NCBI RefSeq assembly: GCF_000719955.1
Contig: NZ_JOII01000013.1
Span: 1 to 64,000 of the forward strand
Reading direction: 5' to 3'
DNA: 64,000 bases
Origin: Streptomyces albidoflavus
GTDB taxonomy: Bacteria; Actinomycetota; Actinomycetes; Streptomycetales; Streptomycetaceae
Shown one piece after another: positions 31,941 through 42,004 of the stretch. Positions within the stretch are counted from its first letter, which is position 1. Every line of letters begins with the position of its first letter. Made by a program: the position numbers and the translations under genes. The notes under the pieces are model-generated. The model saw nothing but the letters and a program-made list of their open reading frames with translations, was not told the DNA's origin and did not search any database.

Positions 31941-33426
31941 GACCGAGCGTAGCAGTGTGGCGGATCTGGCGAAAACTCTGCGAGAAGAGGTGGACCGCTA
32001 CTCTCCGGGGGAGCGTCTGCCGTCGAGCAGGGCGCTGGTCGAGCGGTACCGGGTCAGTCCGGTCACCGTCTCCGGGGCGCTCGCGCAGCTCGCCGCCGAA
32101 GGGGTCGTGGTCACCCGGCCCGGCGCCGGCGCGTACCGGGCCGAGCCGAGCGGCCCGGCCAAGCCCGCGCCCGGGGACACCTCCTGGCAGGAGGTGGCGC
32201 TGTCGGCGCAGACCGCCGCCGGGCCCGTGCCCCGCTCGGTGGACGCCTCCGGCGTGCTCGACACGCTCGCCGAACCGCCGCCCGGCGTCATCGAGTTCAA
32301 CGGCGGCTACCTGCACCCCTCGCTCCAGCCCGAACGCGCGCTGGCCGCCGCGCTGGCCCGGGCCGGACGCAGGCCGGGGGCGTGGAACCGGCCGCCCACC
32401 GACGGGCTTTTCGAGCTGCGGGCCTGGTTCGCCCGCCAGATCGCGGGGCCCGGCGGCGAGGGCGGGCCGACCGGCGCCGACGTGCTGATCACGGCGGGCG
32501 GACAGTCCGCGCTGACCACGGCCCTGCGGGCGCTGGCGCCGCCGGGTGCGCCGGTCCTCGTCGAGTCGCCGACCTACCCCGGGATGCTCGCGGTCGCCCG
32601 CGCGGCGGGGCAGCGGCCCGTCCCCGTACCGGTCGACGCGGACGGCCTCAGGCCCGAGCTGTTGGCGGCGGCGCTGCGGGCCACCGGTGCCCGGGTCCTC
32701 GTCTGCCAGCCGCTCTTCCAGAACCCGACCGGTGCCGTGCTCGCCCGTGAGCGGCGTCGCGAGGTGGTGCGGATCGCCCGCGACGCCGGGGCGTTCGTCG
32801 TGGAGGACGACTTCGCGCGCAGCCTCGCCCACGAGGACGCGGGCGCGCTGCCGCCCCCGCTCGCCGCCGACGACCCGGACGGCGTCGTCGTCCATCTCCG
32901 CTCCCTCACCAAGATCACCTCGCCGAGCCTGCGGGTCGGTGCGCTGGCCGCGCGAGGGCCGGTGCTGGAACGGCTGCGGGCGATCCATGTGGTCGACCAG
33001 TTCTTCGTCCCGCGCCCGCTCCAGGAGGCCGCCCTCGAACTGGTCGGCTCCCCGGCCTGGCCCCGCCACCTGCGGGCCGTCGCCGCCGCGCTCCGCCCGC
33101 GCCGCGACCACCTCGCCGCCGAACTGCGCCGCCAGGTGCCCGCCCTGGTCCAGGCCGCCGCTCCACGCGGCGGATTCCACCTGTGGGTCCGCGCCCCGGA
33201 GGGCACCGATGAAGCGGCGCTCACCGGGGCCGCCCTGCGCGCCGGCGTCGCGGTCACCCCGGGCAGGCCGTACTTCTGTGCCGAGCCGCCCGCCGTCCAC
33301 CTGCGTCTCGGTTTCGCCGCCACCGCCGGTACGGCCGAGATCACCGAAGGGGTGCGCCGCCTCCGTACCGCCTGTGCGCAGGCGCTGCCCCACGGCGCCG
33401 GGGGAGAGGAGCAGGCTCCCGCGTAA
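31939..33426 (+). CDS. MocR-type GntR/aminotransferase-fusion regulator
   Basis: 495 residues. The N-terminal GntR winged helix is at about 5-70 (PSSRALVERYRVSPVTVSGALAQL), followed by a fold-type I aminotransferase domain (about 105-480) with PLP lysine 325 in SLTKITSPSLRVG and Asn/Pro in QPLFQNPTGA. MocR proteins use PLP or a PLP-amino-acid adduct as effector. PdxR and GabR are the known examples, so the transporter beside it may move a vitamin B6 vitamer or an amino acid (inference). TACTCT (31925-31930) lies eight bases before the ATG and there is no SD. Confidence 0.88.
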   Translation: MTERSSVADLAKTLREEVDRYSPGERLPSSRALVERYRVSPVTVSGALAQLAAEGVVVTRPGAGAYRAEPSGPAKPAPGDTSWQEVALSAQTAAGPVPRSVDASGVLDTLAEPPPGVIEFNGGYLHPSLQPERALAAALARAGRRPGAWNRPPTDGLFELRAWFARQIAGPGGEGGPTGADVLITAGGQSALTTALRALAPPGAPVLVESPTYPGMLAVARAAGQRPVPVPVDADGLRPELLAAALRATGARVLVCQPLFQNPTGAVLARERRREVVRIARDAGAFVVEDDFARSLAHEDAGALPPPLAADDPDGVVVHLRSLTKITSPSLRVGALAARGPVLERLRAIHVVDQFFVPRPLQEAALELVGSPAWPRHLRAVAAALRPRRDHLAAELRRQVPALVQAAAPRGGFHLWVRAPEGTDEAALTGAALRAGVAVTPGRPYFCAEPPAVHLRLGFAATAGTAEITEGVRRLRTACAQALPHGAGGEEQAPA

Positions 33427-33467
33427 TCCGGCTGCACGCGCCCCCTCCCGCCTGCGAACCTCGCCCT

Positions 33468-33941
33468 GTGATCGATACTCAGGAACTCCTCGACGCCGCT
33501 GTCCGCCACCCGCTGCCCGCGGGATACGTCTGCTCCGCCGACCCCGGGCGCTTCGACGCGGACCTCGTCCACCGCTGGCTCTCCACCGACGCCTACTGGG
33601 CGATGGGCCGCAGCCGCGAGGCCCAGGCCCAGATGCTCGCCGGCTCGCTCGTCTACGGGGTGTACGAGGAGGGGTCCGGCGCGCAGGCGGGATGCGCGCG
33701 GGTCGTCACCGACCTGGCCGCCTTCGCCTACCTCTGCGACGTCTACATCGCGCCGGACGCCCGGGGGCGCGGGCTCGGCACCTCCTTCGTGGCCGCCGTA
33801 CTCGCCGACGTGGTCCAGCGGGCGCCGCACGGAATGCACCACGTCCTGCTCGCCACCCACAACGCCCACGGCGTCTACGCCAAGCTGGGCTTCACCCCGC
33901 TGCCGCGCCCCGAGCAGTGGATGGTCCTCGGCGGCTCCTGA
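33468..33941 (+). CDS. GNAT-family N-acetyltransferase
   Basis: 157 residues with the acetyl-CoA pyrophosphate loop (PDARGRGLGTSFVAAVL) and the C-terminal strand (HNAHGVYAKLGFTPLPRPEQWM), a pattern close to small histone-acetyltransferase-like proteins of the YjgM type. The substrate is unknown. It lies 41 bases after the MocR gene on the same strand and may be transcribed with it. Confidence 0.85.
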   Translation: MIDTQELLDAAVRHPLPAGYVCSADPGRFDADLVHRWLSTDAYWAMGRSREAQAQMLAGSLVYGVYEEGSGAQAGCARVVTDLAAFAYLCDVYIAPDARGRGLGTSFVAAVLADVVQRAPHGMHHVLLATHNAHGVYAKLGFTPLPRPEQWMVLGGS

Positions 33942-34040
33942 CCCGGCGCGCGACGGTGGCCCCAGAGACGGCGTTGAGCCTCAACTCCCCCTGGGGGAGG
34001 CCCTCTTGACCCGAGGCGCGATTGCCCCGACGATCGCCGC

Positions 34041-34616
34041 ATGCACGTTCGGGTGACGCTCGTCACAGCACCGCTCGGCACCTCGCGACTCGCCGAGCGG
34101 TTCGCCGACGACCGCCCGCTGGACCAGGCCGCCTGGCACGCCGTGCAACTCGCCTCGCACGCCCTGGTCCCGCTCAGCGCCGCCGACCTGCGCTACTGCT
34201 CCCCGACCCACCGCAGCCGGGCCACCGGCGACGCCCTCGGCTTCGCCCCGCTCGTCCAGCCCGCCCTCAGCGACTGGGACATGGGCGGCTGGCGGGGGCT
34301 GACCCTCGGCGAGGTCGCGGCGCACGACCCGCGCGCCGTCGACGCCTGGCTCCGGGACCCGCGTGCCGCACCACACGGCGGGGAGAGCCTGCTCGACCTC
34401 GTCACCCGCGTCGGCGGCTGGCTCGACACCCGCCCCTTCGAGGACGGCGGCGCCCTGGTCGCCGTCGCCGAACCCGCCGTCGTCCGCGCCCTGTTGGTCT
34501 ACGCACTCAAGGCGCCCCCGGCCACCTACTGGAACGTCGACCCCGGCCCCCTCTCCGCCGCCACCGTCACCGGCCACCCGGGCCGGTGGAGCCTGCGGAT
34601 GGAGGCCCCGCGCTGA
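34041..34616 (+). CDS. Histidine-phosphatase-fold protein lacking the catalytic histidines
   Basis: 191 residues. The fold of the phosphoglycerate-mutase/histidine phosphatase family is recognisable: CSPTHRSRATGDALG matches the SPLxRAxQTA region, DMGGWRGLTLGEV matches the GxWEG loop, and HGGESLLDLVTRV is conserved. The RHG motif that carries the phosphorylated histidine is replaced by LVTAPLGTSRLA. The second catalytic histidine near the end (normally in a VSHGG-like segment) is replaced by AVAEPAVVRAL. It is therefore probably a pseudo-enzyme with binding or regulatory function. The next gene is a nucleotide-binding kinase-like protein 25 bases away. Confidence 0.75.
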   Translation: MHVRVTLVTAPLGTSRLAERFADDRPLDQAAWHAVQLASHALVPLSAADLRYCSPTHRSRATGDALGFAPLVQPALSDWDMGGWRGLTLGEVAAHDPRAVDAWLRDPRAAPHGGESLLDLVTRVGGWLDTRPFEDGGALVAVAEPAVVRALLVYALKAPPATYWNVDPGPLSAATVTGHPGRWSLRMEAPR

Positions 34617-34641
34617 GCGGCCGACGGCTACCCTCGCCGGG

Positions 34642-35163
34642 GTGATCATCTGGCTGAACGGCACCTACGGCGCGGGAAAGACCACCACCCGCGAACTGGC
34701 CGCCCTCCTGCCCGGCTCCCGGGTCTTCGACGCCGAGACGGTGGGCGCCCTGCTCGGCCCGATCCTCGCCTCCGAGCCGGTCGGCAACTTCCAGGACTGG
34801 CCGCCGTGGCGCGGCGTGGTCGTCGCCACCGCCACCCAGGTCCTGCGGTACACCGGCGGCACTCTGCTCATCCCGCAGACCGTGCTCAGCGAGGAGTGCT
34901 GGGCGGAGCTGTCGGCGGGCTTCGCGGAGCAGGACGTACCGGTCCGGCACGTCCTGCTCCACTGCGACCCCGACACCCTCACCCACCGCATCCGCACCGA
35001 CACCGCGCCCGAGAGCGCCACCGCCGGACCCTGGCGCCTGCGCCACCGCGCGCCGTACCGCGAGGCCCTGCCGTGGCTGCGCCGCAGCGCCGAGGTGGTC
35101 GACACCACGCACCTGACACCGGCTCAGGCGGCGGCGGTGATCGCGGCGGGCCGGGAAGCCTGA
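34642..35163 (+). CDS. P-loop ATPase, adenylylsulfate-kinase/Zeta-like small kinase
   Basis: 173 residues. Walker A GTYGAGKTT is at the very N-terminus (WLNGTYGAGKTTTREL), followed by FDAETVGALLG, a lid region with RLRHRAPYREALPWL, and VVDTTHLTPAQAA typical of small nucleotide or small-molecule kinases that are often annotated only as ATP-binding protein. The substrate is unknown. The GTG start lies exactly seven bases after TACCCT (34629-34634) with no SD, so it is likely leaderless, with its promoter inside the 25-base gap and the end of the preceding gene. Confidence 0.8.
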   Translation: MIIWLNGTYGAGKTTTRELAALLPGSRVFDAETVGALLGPILASEPVGNFQDWPPWRGVVVATATQVLRYTGGTLLIPQTVLSEECWAELSAGFAEQDVPVRHVLLHCDPDTLTHRIRTDTAPESATAGPWRLRHRAPYREALPWLRRSAEVVDTTHLTPAQAAAVIAAGREA

Positions 35164-35173
35164 CAGGCGCCGC

Positions 35174-36625
35174 CTACTCCCGGGGCGCCCGCCCCGGCAG
35201 GTACCGGCAGGCCGCCACCGTCAGCAGGGAGAGGCCCGCGATCCCCGCGCTCCAGTCGAAGGCGGCCGGGACGGCGGCACCCGGTTCCCCGCCCGCCCGG
35301 TTGTACGGGACGAGCAGGAGGGCCAGCCCCAGCGTGCCGCCGACGGTCAGCGCGGCCTGGAGGATGCCCGCCGTGACGCCGGTGTCCTCGGGCCGGGTGG
35401 TGGCGAGGATCGTCAGGTTGAGCGGGACGAGGGCCAGGCCCACCCCGATGCCGAGCAGGGTCGTCGGACCCAGCATCCCGGTGATGTAACCGCTGTCCTC
35501 GTGCAGGCGGGTCAGCCAGAGAACTGCCAGCAGGACGACGGCGAGCCCGGTGACGGCGCGGGGGCGGTGGCCGAGGCCCGCCAGGAAGCGGTCCAGGAGT
35601 TGGGTGGTGACCAGCAGGCTCAGGCCGAACGGCAGGATCGCGAGCCCGGTGCCGAGCGGACCGAGGCCGAGGACGGCGTCGAGGTACTGGACCATGAGGA
35701 AGAGGAACGAGGTCAGCACGGCGGCCAGGGTGACGAGTCCGAGGAACCCGCCTGCCCGGCGCCGGTCGGCCAGCACGTGCGGCGGTACGAGGGGCTCGGC
35801 GGAACGGCGGTCCACCGTGACCCAGGCGGCGCCGAGCAGCAGCGCCCCGCCGAGGCACAGCAGCGCGGCGGTGTCGTTCCAGCCGTGGTCGGCGGCGCGG
35901 ACCAGGCCGTACACCAGCGCGGTCAGCGCGCCGACGACCAGGGCGGCGCCGGGCAGGCCGGCCGGGCGGCGGTCCGGGCGCGGGGGAGCGGGGCTGAGGG
36001 TGCGGGCGCCGAGGAGGACGACGGTCAGCGCCACCGGCACGTTGACCAGTAAGGTCCAGCGCCAGTCGCCGAGCCAGGTGAGGAGCGCCCCGAGCAGCAT
36101 GCCCGAGACCGCGCCGAGGCCGGTGACGACCGCGTAGAGGCTGAACGCGCGTTCGCGCCGGGGGCCTGTGAACTCCCGGGTCAGCAGGGCGAGTCCGGCC
36201 GGCCCGGCCACGGCGGCGCCCGCGCCCTGGAGCGCGCGGCCGGCGACGAGGACCGGCAGGTTCGGGGCGAGCCCGGCGAGGAGCGAGGCGGCGCCGACCA
36301 GGCCCACGCCCCAGAGGAAGAGGCGGCGGTGGCCCAGCAGATCGCCGAGGCGCCCGGCGGGCAGCAGCAGTCCGGCGAAGGCCAGGAAGAAGCCGTTGAC
36401 CACCCAGGACGCCTCGCTGATCCCCAGGTCGAGATCGCTCCGCAGGCCGGGCAGGGCGACGTTCACGATGGTGCCGTCGAGCTGAAGCATGAACTCGGCG
36501 CCGACGACGGCGAGCAGGACCAGGAGCCGGCCGCGCGGGGGGCCGTCGGGCGGGCCGGTCCCGGAGGGTGTCGTGGTCTCGGCGGGTGTCGTGGTTTCGG
36601 TGGGCGGGGGTGTCTCAGCGGACAC
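35174..36625 (-). CDS. MFS multidrug-type efflux transporter
   Basis: 483 residues and 12-14 membrane segments. Motif A-like GRLGDLLGHRRLF follows helix 2, LDGTIVNVALPGLRSDL is in helix 1, and RALQGAGAAVAGP is in helix 4, as in DHA2-type drug exporters. The N-terminus carries a threonine-rich duplicated segment (ETTTPAETTTP). The GTG start at 36623-36625 is preceded by AAGGAG at nine bases. The divergent TetR gene and the twin palindromes between them indicate drug-inducible regulation. It is convergent with the P-loop kinase gene, ten bases away. Confidence 0.88.
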   Translation of the reverse strand: MSAETPPPTETTTPAETTTPSGTGPPDGPPRGRLLVLLAVVGAEFMLQLDGTIVNVALPGLRSDLDLGISEASWVVNGFFLAFAGLLLPAGRLGDLLGHRRLFLWGVGLVGAASLLAGLAPNLPVLVAGRALQGAGAAVAGPAGLALLTREFTGPRRERAFSLYAVVTGLGAVSGMLLGALLTWLGDWRWTLLVNVPVALTVVLLGARTLSPAPPRPDRRPAGLPGAALVVGALTALVYGLVRAADHGWNDTAALLCLGGALLLGAAWVTVDRRSAEPLVPPHVLADRRRAGGFLGLVTLAAVLTSFLFLMVQYLDAVLGLGPLGTGLAILPFGLSLLVTTQLLDRFLAGLGHRPRAVTGLAVVLLAVLWLTRLHEDSGYITGMLGPTTLLGIGVGLALVPLNLTILATTRPEDTGVTAGILQAALTVGGTLGLALLLVPYNRAGGEPGAAVPAAFDWSAGIAGLSLLTVAACRYLPGRAPRE

Positions 36626-36670
36626 GCGAGGGCTCCTTCGGGAGGGGCGGAGGGCAGCCGGAACGGCAAA

Positions 36671-36716
36671 CTGAGGCCGCCTCAGGTTGCGAACAGTTAA
36701 GCTGAGGCGGCCTCAG
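36671..36716. promoter_or_regulatory. Twin palindromic operators between the MFS and TetR genes
   Basis: CTGAGGC-C-GCCTCAG (36671-36685) and CTGAGGC-G-GCCTCAG (36702-36716) are two perfect 7-1-7 palindromes, 31 bases centre to centre, about three helical turns. They lie between the divergent starts and probably bind the TetR protein to repress both genes. Confidence 0.78.
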
Positions 36717-36743
36717 GTGGTCAACAGCGGGAGGAAACCGTCC

Positions 36744-37340
36744 ATGGAACCGGCGCCCTACATCGCCCGGCGCCCCAAGCGGGCCGACGGGCGGCGCAAC
36801 TACGACGCGATCCTCACGGCGGCCCGGGCCGCCTTCGACGCGCACGGCTCCGGCGCCTCGCTGGAGGAGATCGCCGCCGAGGCCCAGGTTGCGATCGGCA
36901 CCCTCTACCGGCACTTCCCGACCCGCGCCGCCCTGGTCGAGGCCGCCACCCGGGACGGCCTCGACGCCCTGATCGCCGAGGCGGCCGAGCTGTCCGGACA
37001 TGCCGACCCGCTCGCCGCCCTCACCCGGTGGACGCGCAGCGCCGTCCGGCACATCAGCACCTTCCGCGGCCTGGTCGGCATCCTCAGTGAGGCGATGTAC
37101 GACGAGGGCACCCCCTCGCACGCCGCCTGCGCGGCCATGCACCAGGGCGCCGCCGAACTGCTCACGGCCGCCCAGGAGGCGGGCCGGGTCCGCCCCGACC
37201 TCACCCCCGATGAACTGTTCGACCTGCTCACAGCCGCCGCCTGGATCCGCGAGCACGCCACCTCCCGGCCGGAGGCGGGCCCGCGCGTCCTGGAACTGAT
37301 GCTGGAGGGGATCACGGCGGGACCCGCCGCCCGCCCCTGA
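36744..37340 (+). CDS. TetR-family regulator of the divergent MFS exporter
   Basis: 198 residues. The helix-turn-helix is at about 20-65 (FDAHGSGASLEEIAAEAQVAIGTLYRHFPTRAALVEA), followed by a helical ligand domain. GGGAGGAAA precedes the ATG at 36744. The neighbouring exporter and the two identical half-site palindromes upstream make it a probable local repressor that is released by the exported compound. Confidence 0.9.
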   Translation: MEPAPYIARRPKRADGRRNYDAILTAARAAFDAHGSGASLEEIAAEAQVAIGTLYRHFPTRAALVEAATRDGLDALIAEAAELSGHADPLAALTRWTRSAVRHISTFRGLVGILSEAMYDEGTPSHAACAAMHQGAAELLTAAQEAGRVRPDLTPDELFDLLTAAAWIREHATSRPEAGPRVLELMLEGITAGPAARP

Positions 37341-37404
37341 ACCCCGGGCACCCGCACCGGAAAACGGCTTGGCTCCCGCCATCCGCCGGTGGTGGAGTCC
37401 CGCC

Positions 37405-38259
37405 ATGGACACCCCGCCGCGTACCGCCGCCCCCGCCGCCCCGAGCCCCGACGAACTCCGGGCCCACTACGACCTCCGCATGCGCCGGGAAGCGCGTCCG
37501 GACGGTCCCGGTGCCGTGGTCGAGCGGGTCGGCGAGAGCCTGCGCCAGACCGGTGGGGCCGAGGGGTGGGACGGGGTGGTCTGGTCCGGGCTCGACGTCG
37601 GTGAGGCCGATGCCGTCATCGCCGCGCACGTGGCCCACTTCGCGGCGCTGGGCCGGTCCTTCGAGTGGAAGCTGTACGGACACGACCGGCTGCGGCCCGC
37701 CGGGCGCCGGCCCGGCGAGGACGCCGAGGGGCTGGCGGCCCGGCTGCGCGCGGCGGGTTTCGTCGCCGAGCCGGCGGAGAGCCTGATGGTGGCCGAGGCC
37801 GGCCGGCTGGAGCACCGGGTCCCGCTGCCCGGGGGGACACGGCTGCACCGCCTGACCCGGCCCGAGGAGGCGGACCTGGTCGCCGAGGTCCACCAGGCCG
37901 CCTTCGGCGACGACCGGGCCCGGACCCGCGCCTGGGTCCGCGACCTGCTCACCGACCGCGCCCGCAGCAGCGCCGTCCTGGTCGTTCTCGACGGCGACCG
38001 GCCGCTGAGCGCGGGCCGGCTGGAGTGGGAGGAGGGCGGGGAGTTCGCCGGGCTCTGGGGCGGTGGCACCGTCCCGGCCGCCCGTGGCCTCGGCCTGTAC
38101 CGCGCCCTGGTCGCCGAACGGGCCCGGATCGCCGCCGCGCAGGGTGTGCGCTGGGTCCAGGTCGACGCGACCGACCGCAGCAGGCCCATCCTGGACCGCC
38201 TCGGCTTCCGCACGCTCACCACCACGACCCCGTACGTGTGGACGCCGCCCGCCGGCTGA
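37405..38259 (+). CDS. GNAT-family N-acetyltransferase, two-domain
   Basis: About 284 residues from ATG 37405, which has GGAG upstream; an ATG 12 codons earlier lacks one. The C-terminal GNAT domain contains GGGTVPAARGLGLYRALVAERARIAAAQG for acetyl-CoA and IPxLxRLGF-like SRPILDRLGFRTL. The N-terminal half is helical and less conserved (RRMR-type region, EWKLYGHDR). The acceptor is unknown. It lies on the same strand as the TetR gene but has its own SD and a 64-base gap. Confidence 0.82.
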   Translation: MDTPPRTAAPAAPSPDELRAHYDLRMRREARPDGPGAVVERVGESLRQTGGAEGWDGVVWSGLDVGEADAVIAAHVAHFAALGRSFEWKLYGHDRLRPAGRRPGEDAEGLAARLRAAGFVAEPAESLMVAEAGRLEHRVPLPGGTRLHRLTRPEEADLVAEVHQAAFGDDRARTRAWVRDLLTDRARSSAVLVVLDGDRPLSAGRLEWEEGGEFAGLWGGGTVPAARGLGLYRALVAERARIAAAQGVRWVQVDATDRSRPILDRLGFRTLTTTTPYVWTPPAG

Positions 38260-38380
38260 CCACCGGCCGCCCGCGCGGTGGCGGGCGGGCGGGGCCGCGC
38301 CTAGCGTGAGGCTGCGGCGGACCGCACCGGGCCCGCGCGGCCGCCGGGCAAGCAGCCGCCGCCCCGGGAAAGGACACCCG

Positions 38381-38431
38381 ATGAGCCCAGTCGCCGCCGA
38401 GCGCCGTGCGCCCGGGCGGAGCGTCCGGTGA
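38381..38431 (+). CDS. 16-residue upstream ORF overlapping the NmrA-like gene
   Basis: ATG at 38381 with AAAGGA upstream, encoding MSPVAAERRAPGRSVR. Its TGA overlaps the GTG of the next gene (GTGA). Translation of this small ORF would deliver ribosomes to that start, which itself lacks an SD. It may be a real leader peptide or a remnant of a longer gene. Confidence 0.4.
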   Translation: MSPVAAERRAPGRSVR

Positions 38432-39048
38432 ACCTCACCGTCTTCGGCGCCACCGGCCGCACCGGCCGCGCCCTGCTCACCGCGGCCGCCGCCGCGGGCC
38501 TGCCCACCACCGCCCACGTCCGCGACCCGGCCCGCCTCGCCGGGGCCCCCGCCGGGCGGATCGTCACCGGGTCGGTCTTCGAACGCGACACCGTCCTGGA
38601 GGCCCTCGACGGCGCCACGGCGGTGGTCGTCGCCTTCGGCCTGCGCCGCCGCGAGCGCCGCGTCCCGCTCTACGCCCAGGGCACCCGCAACATCGTCGAC
38701 GCCATGCACCTGCTCGGCGTCCACCGCCTGCTGGTCGTCTCCGAGGCCGCTTACGGCGACCACGTGCACGGCGCCGTCCAGCGCGGGCTGGCCAAGCTGT
38801 ACGGCACCGTCGCCGCCCCCGCCGTACGCGGGCGCCGGGAACAGGACGCCGTGGTCACCGCCAGCGGCCTCGACTGGACCGTGGTGCGCCCCGCCGCCCT
38901 CACCGAGGGGCCCGCGCGGGGGTACCGCCCGCCCGCGACCGCCCCGCGCCGGGCCGACGCCCACCGCCTCACCTACGCCGACCTGGCCGAGCTGATCCTC
39001 CAGGCGCTGCCCGACCCCGCCACGTACCGGCGCAGCCTCTACCCCTGA
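38428..39048 (+). CDS. NAD(P)-binding NmrA-like/SDR a5-type protein
   Basis: 206 residues. The Rossmann motif VFGATGRTGRALL is at the N-terminus, with RDPARLAG for cofactor specificity. HRLLVVSEAAYGDH and SGLDWTVVRPAALTEGPA match atypical short-chain dehydrogenases that often sense or reduce with NADPH; the active-site Tyr-x3-Lys is not present in classical form. The GTG start overlaps the small ORF upstream. The substrate is unknown. Confidence 0.82.
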   Translation: MNLTVFGATGRTGRALLTAAAAAGLPTTAHVRDPARLAGAPAGRIVTGSVFERDTVLEALDGATAVVVAFGLRRRERRVPLYAQGTRNIVDAMHLLGVHRLLVVSEAAYGDHVHGAVQRGLAKLYGTVAAPAVRGRREQDAVVTASGLDWTVVRPAALTEGPARGYRPPATAPRRADAHRLTYADLAELILQALPDPATYRRSLYP

Positions 39049-39088
39049 GCGGGCGGAGGGCCCTTTCGAACAGAGGGGCCGGACGAGA

Positions 39089-41355
<2,267 letters not shown>

Positions 41356-41383
41356 CCTCGTACGGTCCCCGGACCGCACAGGA

Positions 41384-41426
41384 ACGCCGCCCCGCCCCGG
41401 ACCTCGTGTCCGGGGCGGGGCGGCGT
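41384..41426. terminator. Very strong terminator after icd
   Basis: A perfect 19-bp stem (41384-41402 with 41408-41426) and a 5-base loop, 29 bases after the icd stop. It is the longest perfect hairpin in the window. Confidence 0.85.
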
Positions 41427-41492
41427 CGTCGTGCGGCCAGGGCCAGAGCCAGGGCCAGGGCCGGTCCGGCGGCTCCGTACGCGGTGTCATGC

Positions 41493-41524
41493 CGAAGGCG
41501 CGGCCCGTCCGGACCGCGCCTTCG
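41493..41524. terminator. Terminator of the convergent DUF5997 gene
   Basis: CGAAGGCGCGG (41493-41503) pairs with 41514-41524. It lies 20 bases downstream of the minus-strand DUF5997 stop. Between the two terminators, 41437-41460 contains short CCAGGG-type direct repeats of no evident function. Confidence 0.65.
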
Positions 41525-41543
41525 CGCCTCGCGTGCGTGCCGC

Positions 41544-41948
41544 TCAGTCCTCCGCGCGGGCCGCCTTCTCCGCCCGGGCCGCGTCGCGCTCCGCGATGCG
41601 GGCCGTCTCCTTGCGGACGTCGGCCTGGGTGGCGCGCTCCTTCTCCAGCCACTCGGGCCGCTCGTCCTTCAGCGCCTCGATCTGCCCGGTGGTGAGCGCC
41701 TCGGTGACGCCGCCGCGGGCCAGCCCGGCGATGGAGACGCCCAGCTTGGCGGCGACCACCGGACGCGGGTGCGGGCCGTCGCGCCGCAGGTCGCGCAGCC
41801 ACTGGGGCGGGTCGGCCTGGAGGGCGTTGAGCTCGGCCCGCGAGACGGGCCCCTCCTGGAACTCACTGGGGGTGGCCGGGAGGTACACACCCAGTTTCTT
41901 CGCCGCGGTCGCGGGCTTCATGGTCTGGGTGTTCTGGTGCGAGGTCAT
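41544..41948 (-). CDS. DUF5997-family small protein
   Basis: About 134 residues from MTSHQNTQTMKP. It contains MKPATAAKKLGVYLPATPSEFQ, RAELNALQADPPQWLRDLRRDGPHPRPVVAAKLGVSIAGLAR and a highly charged C-terminal helix (EKERATQADVRKETARIAERDAARAEKAARAED). The central part resembles a small DNA-binding-like helical unit, but no activity is known for the family. The ATG is at 41946-41948; one seven codons upstream is possible. Confidence 0.75.
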   Translation of the reverse strand: MTSHQNTQTMKPATAAKKLGVYLPATPSEFQEGPVSRAELNALQADPPQWLRDLRRDGPHPRPVVAAKLGVSIAGLARGGVTEALTTGQIEALKDERPEWLEKERATQADVRKETARIAERDAARAEKAARAED

Positions 41949-42004
41949 GCCGACCAGGGTATCGAGCACCGGTGGCTGCTCCGAACCACCCGCTCGCGGG
42001 ACCG

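Noticed and set aside
36562..36610. Repeat in the MFS gene as a mobile-element footprint
   Set aside because: It is a short in-frame duplication encoding ETTTP units in a disordered N-terminus; there are no insertion-sequence ends.
41437..41460. CCAGGG-type direct repeats as a CRISPR or origin element
   Set aside because: Units are six bases without spacers, lie between two terminators, and have no associated genes.
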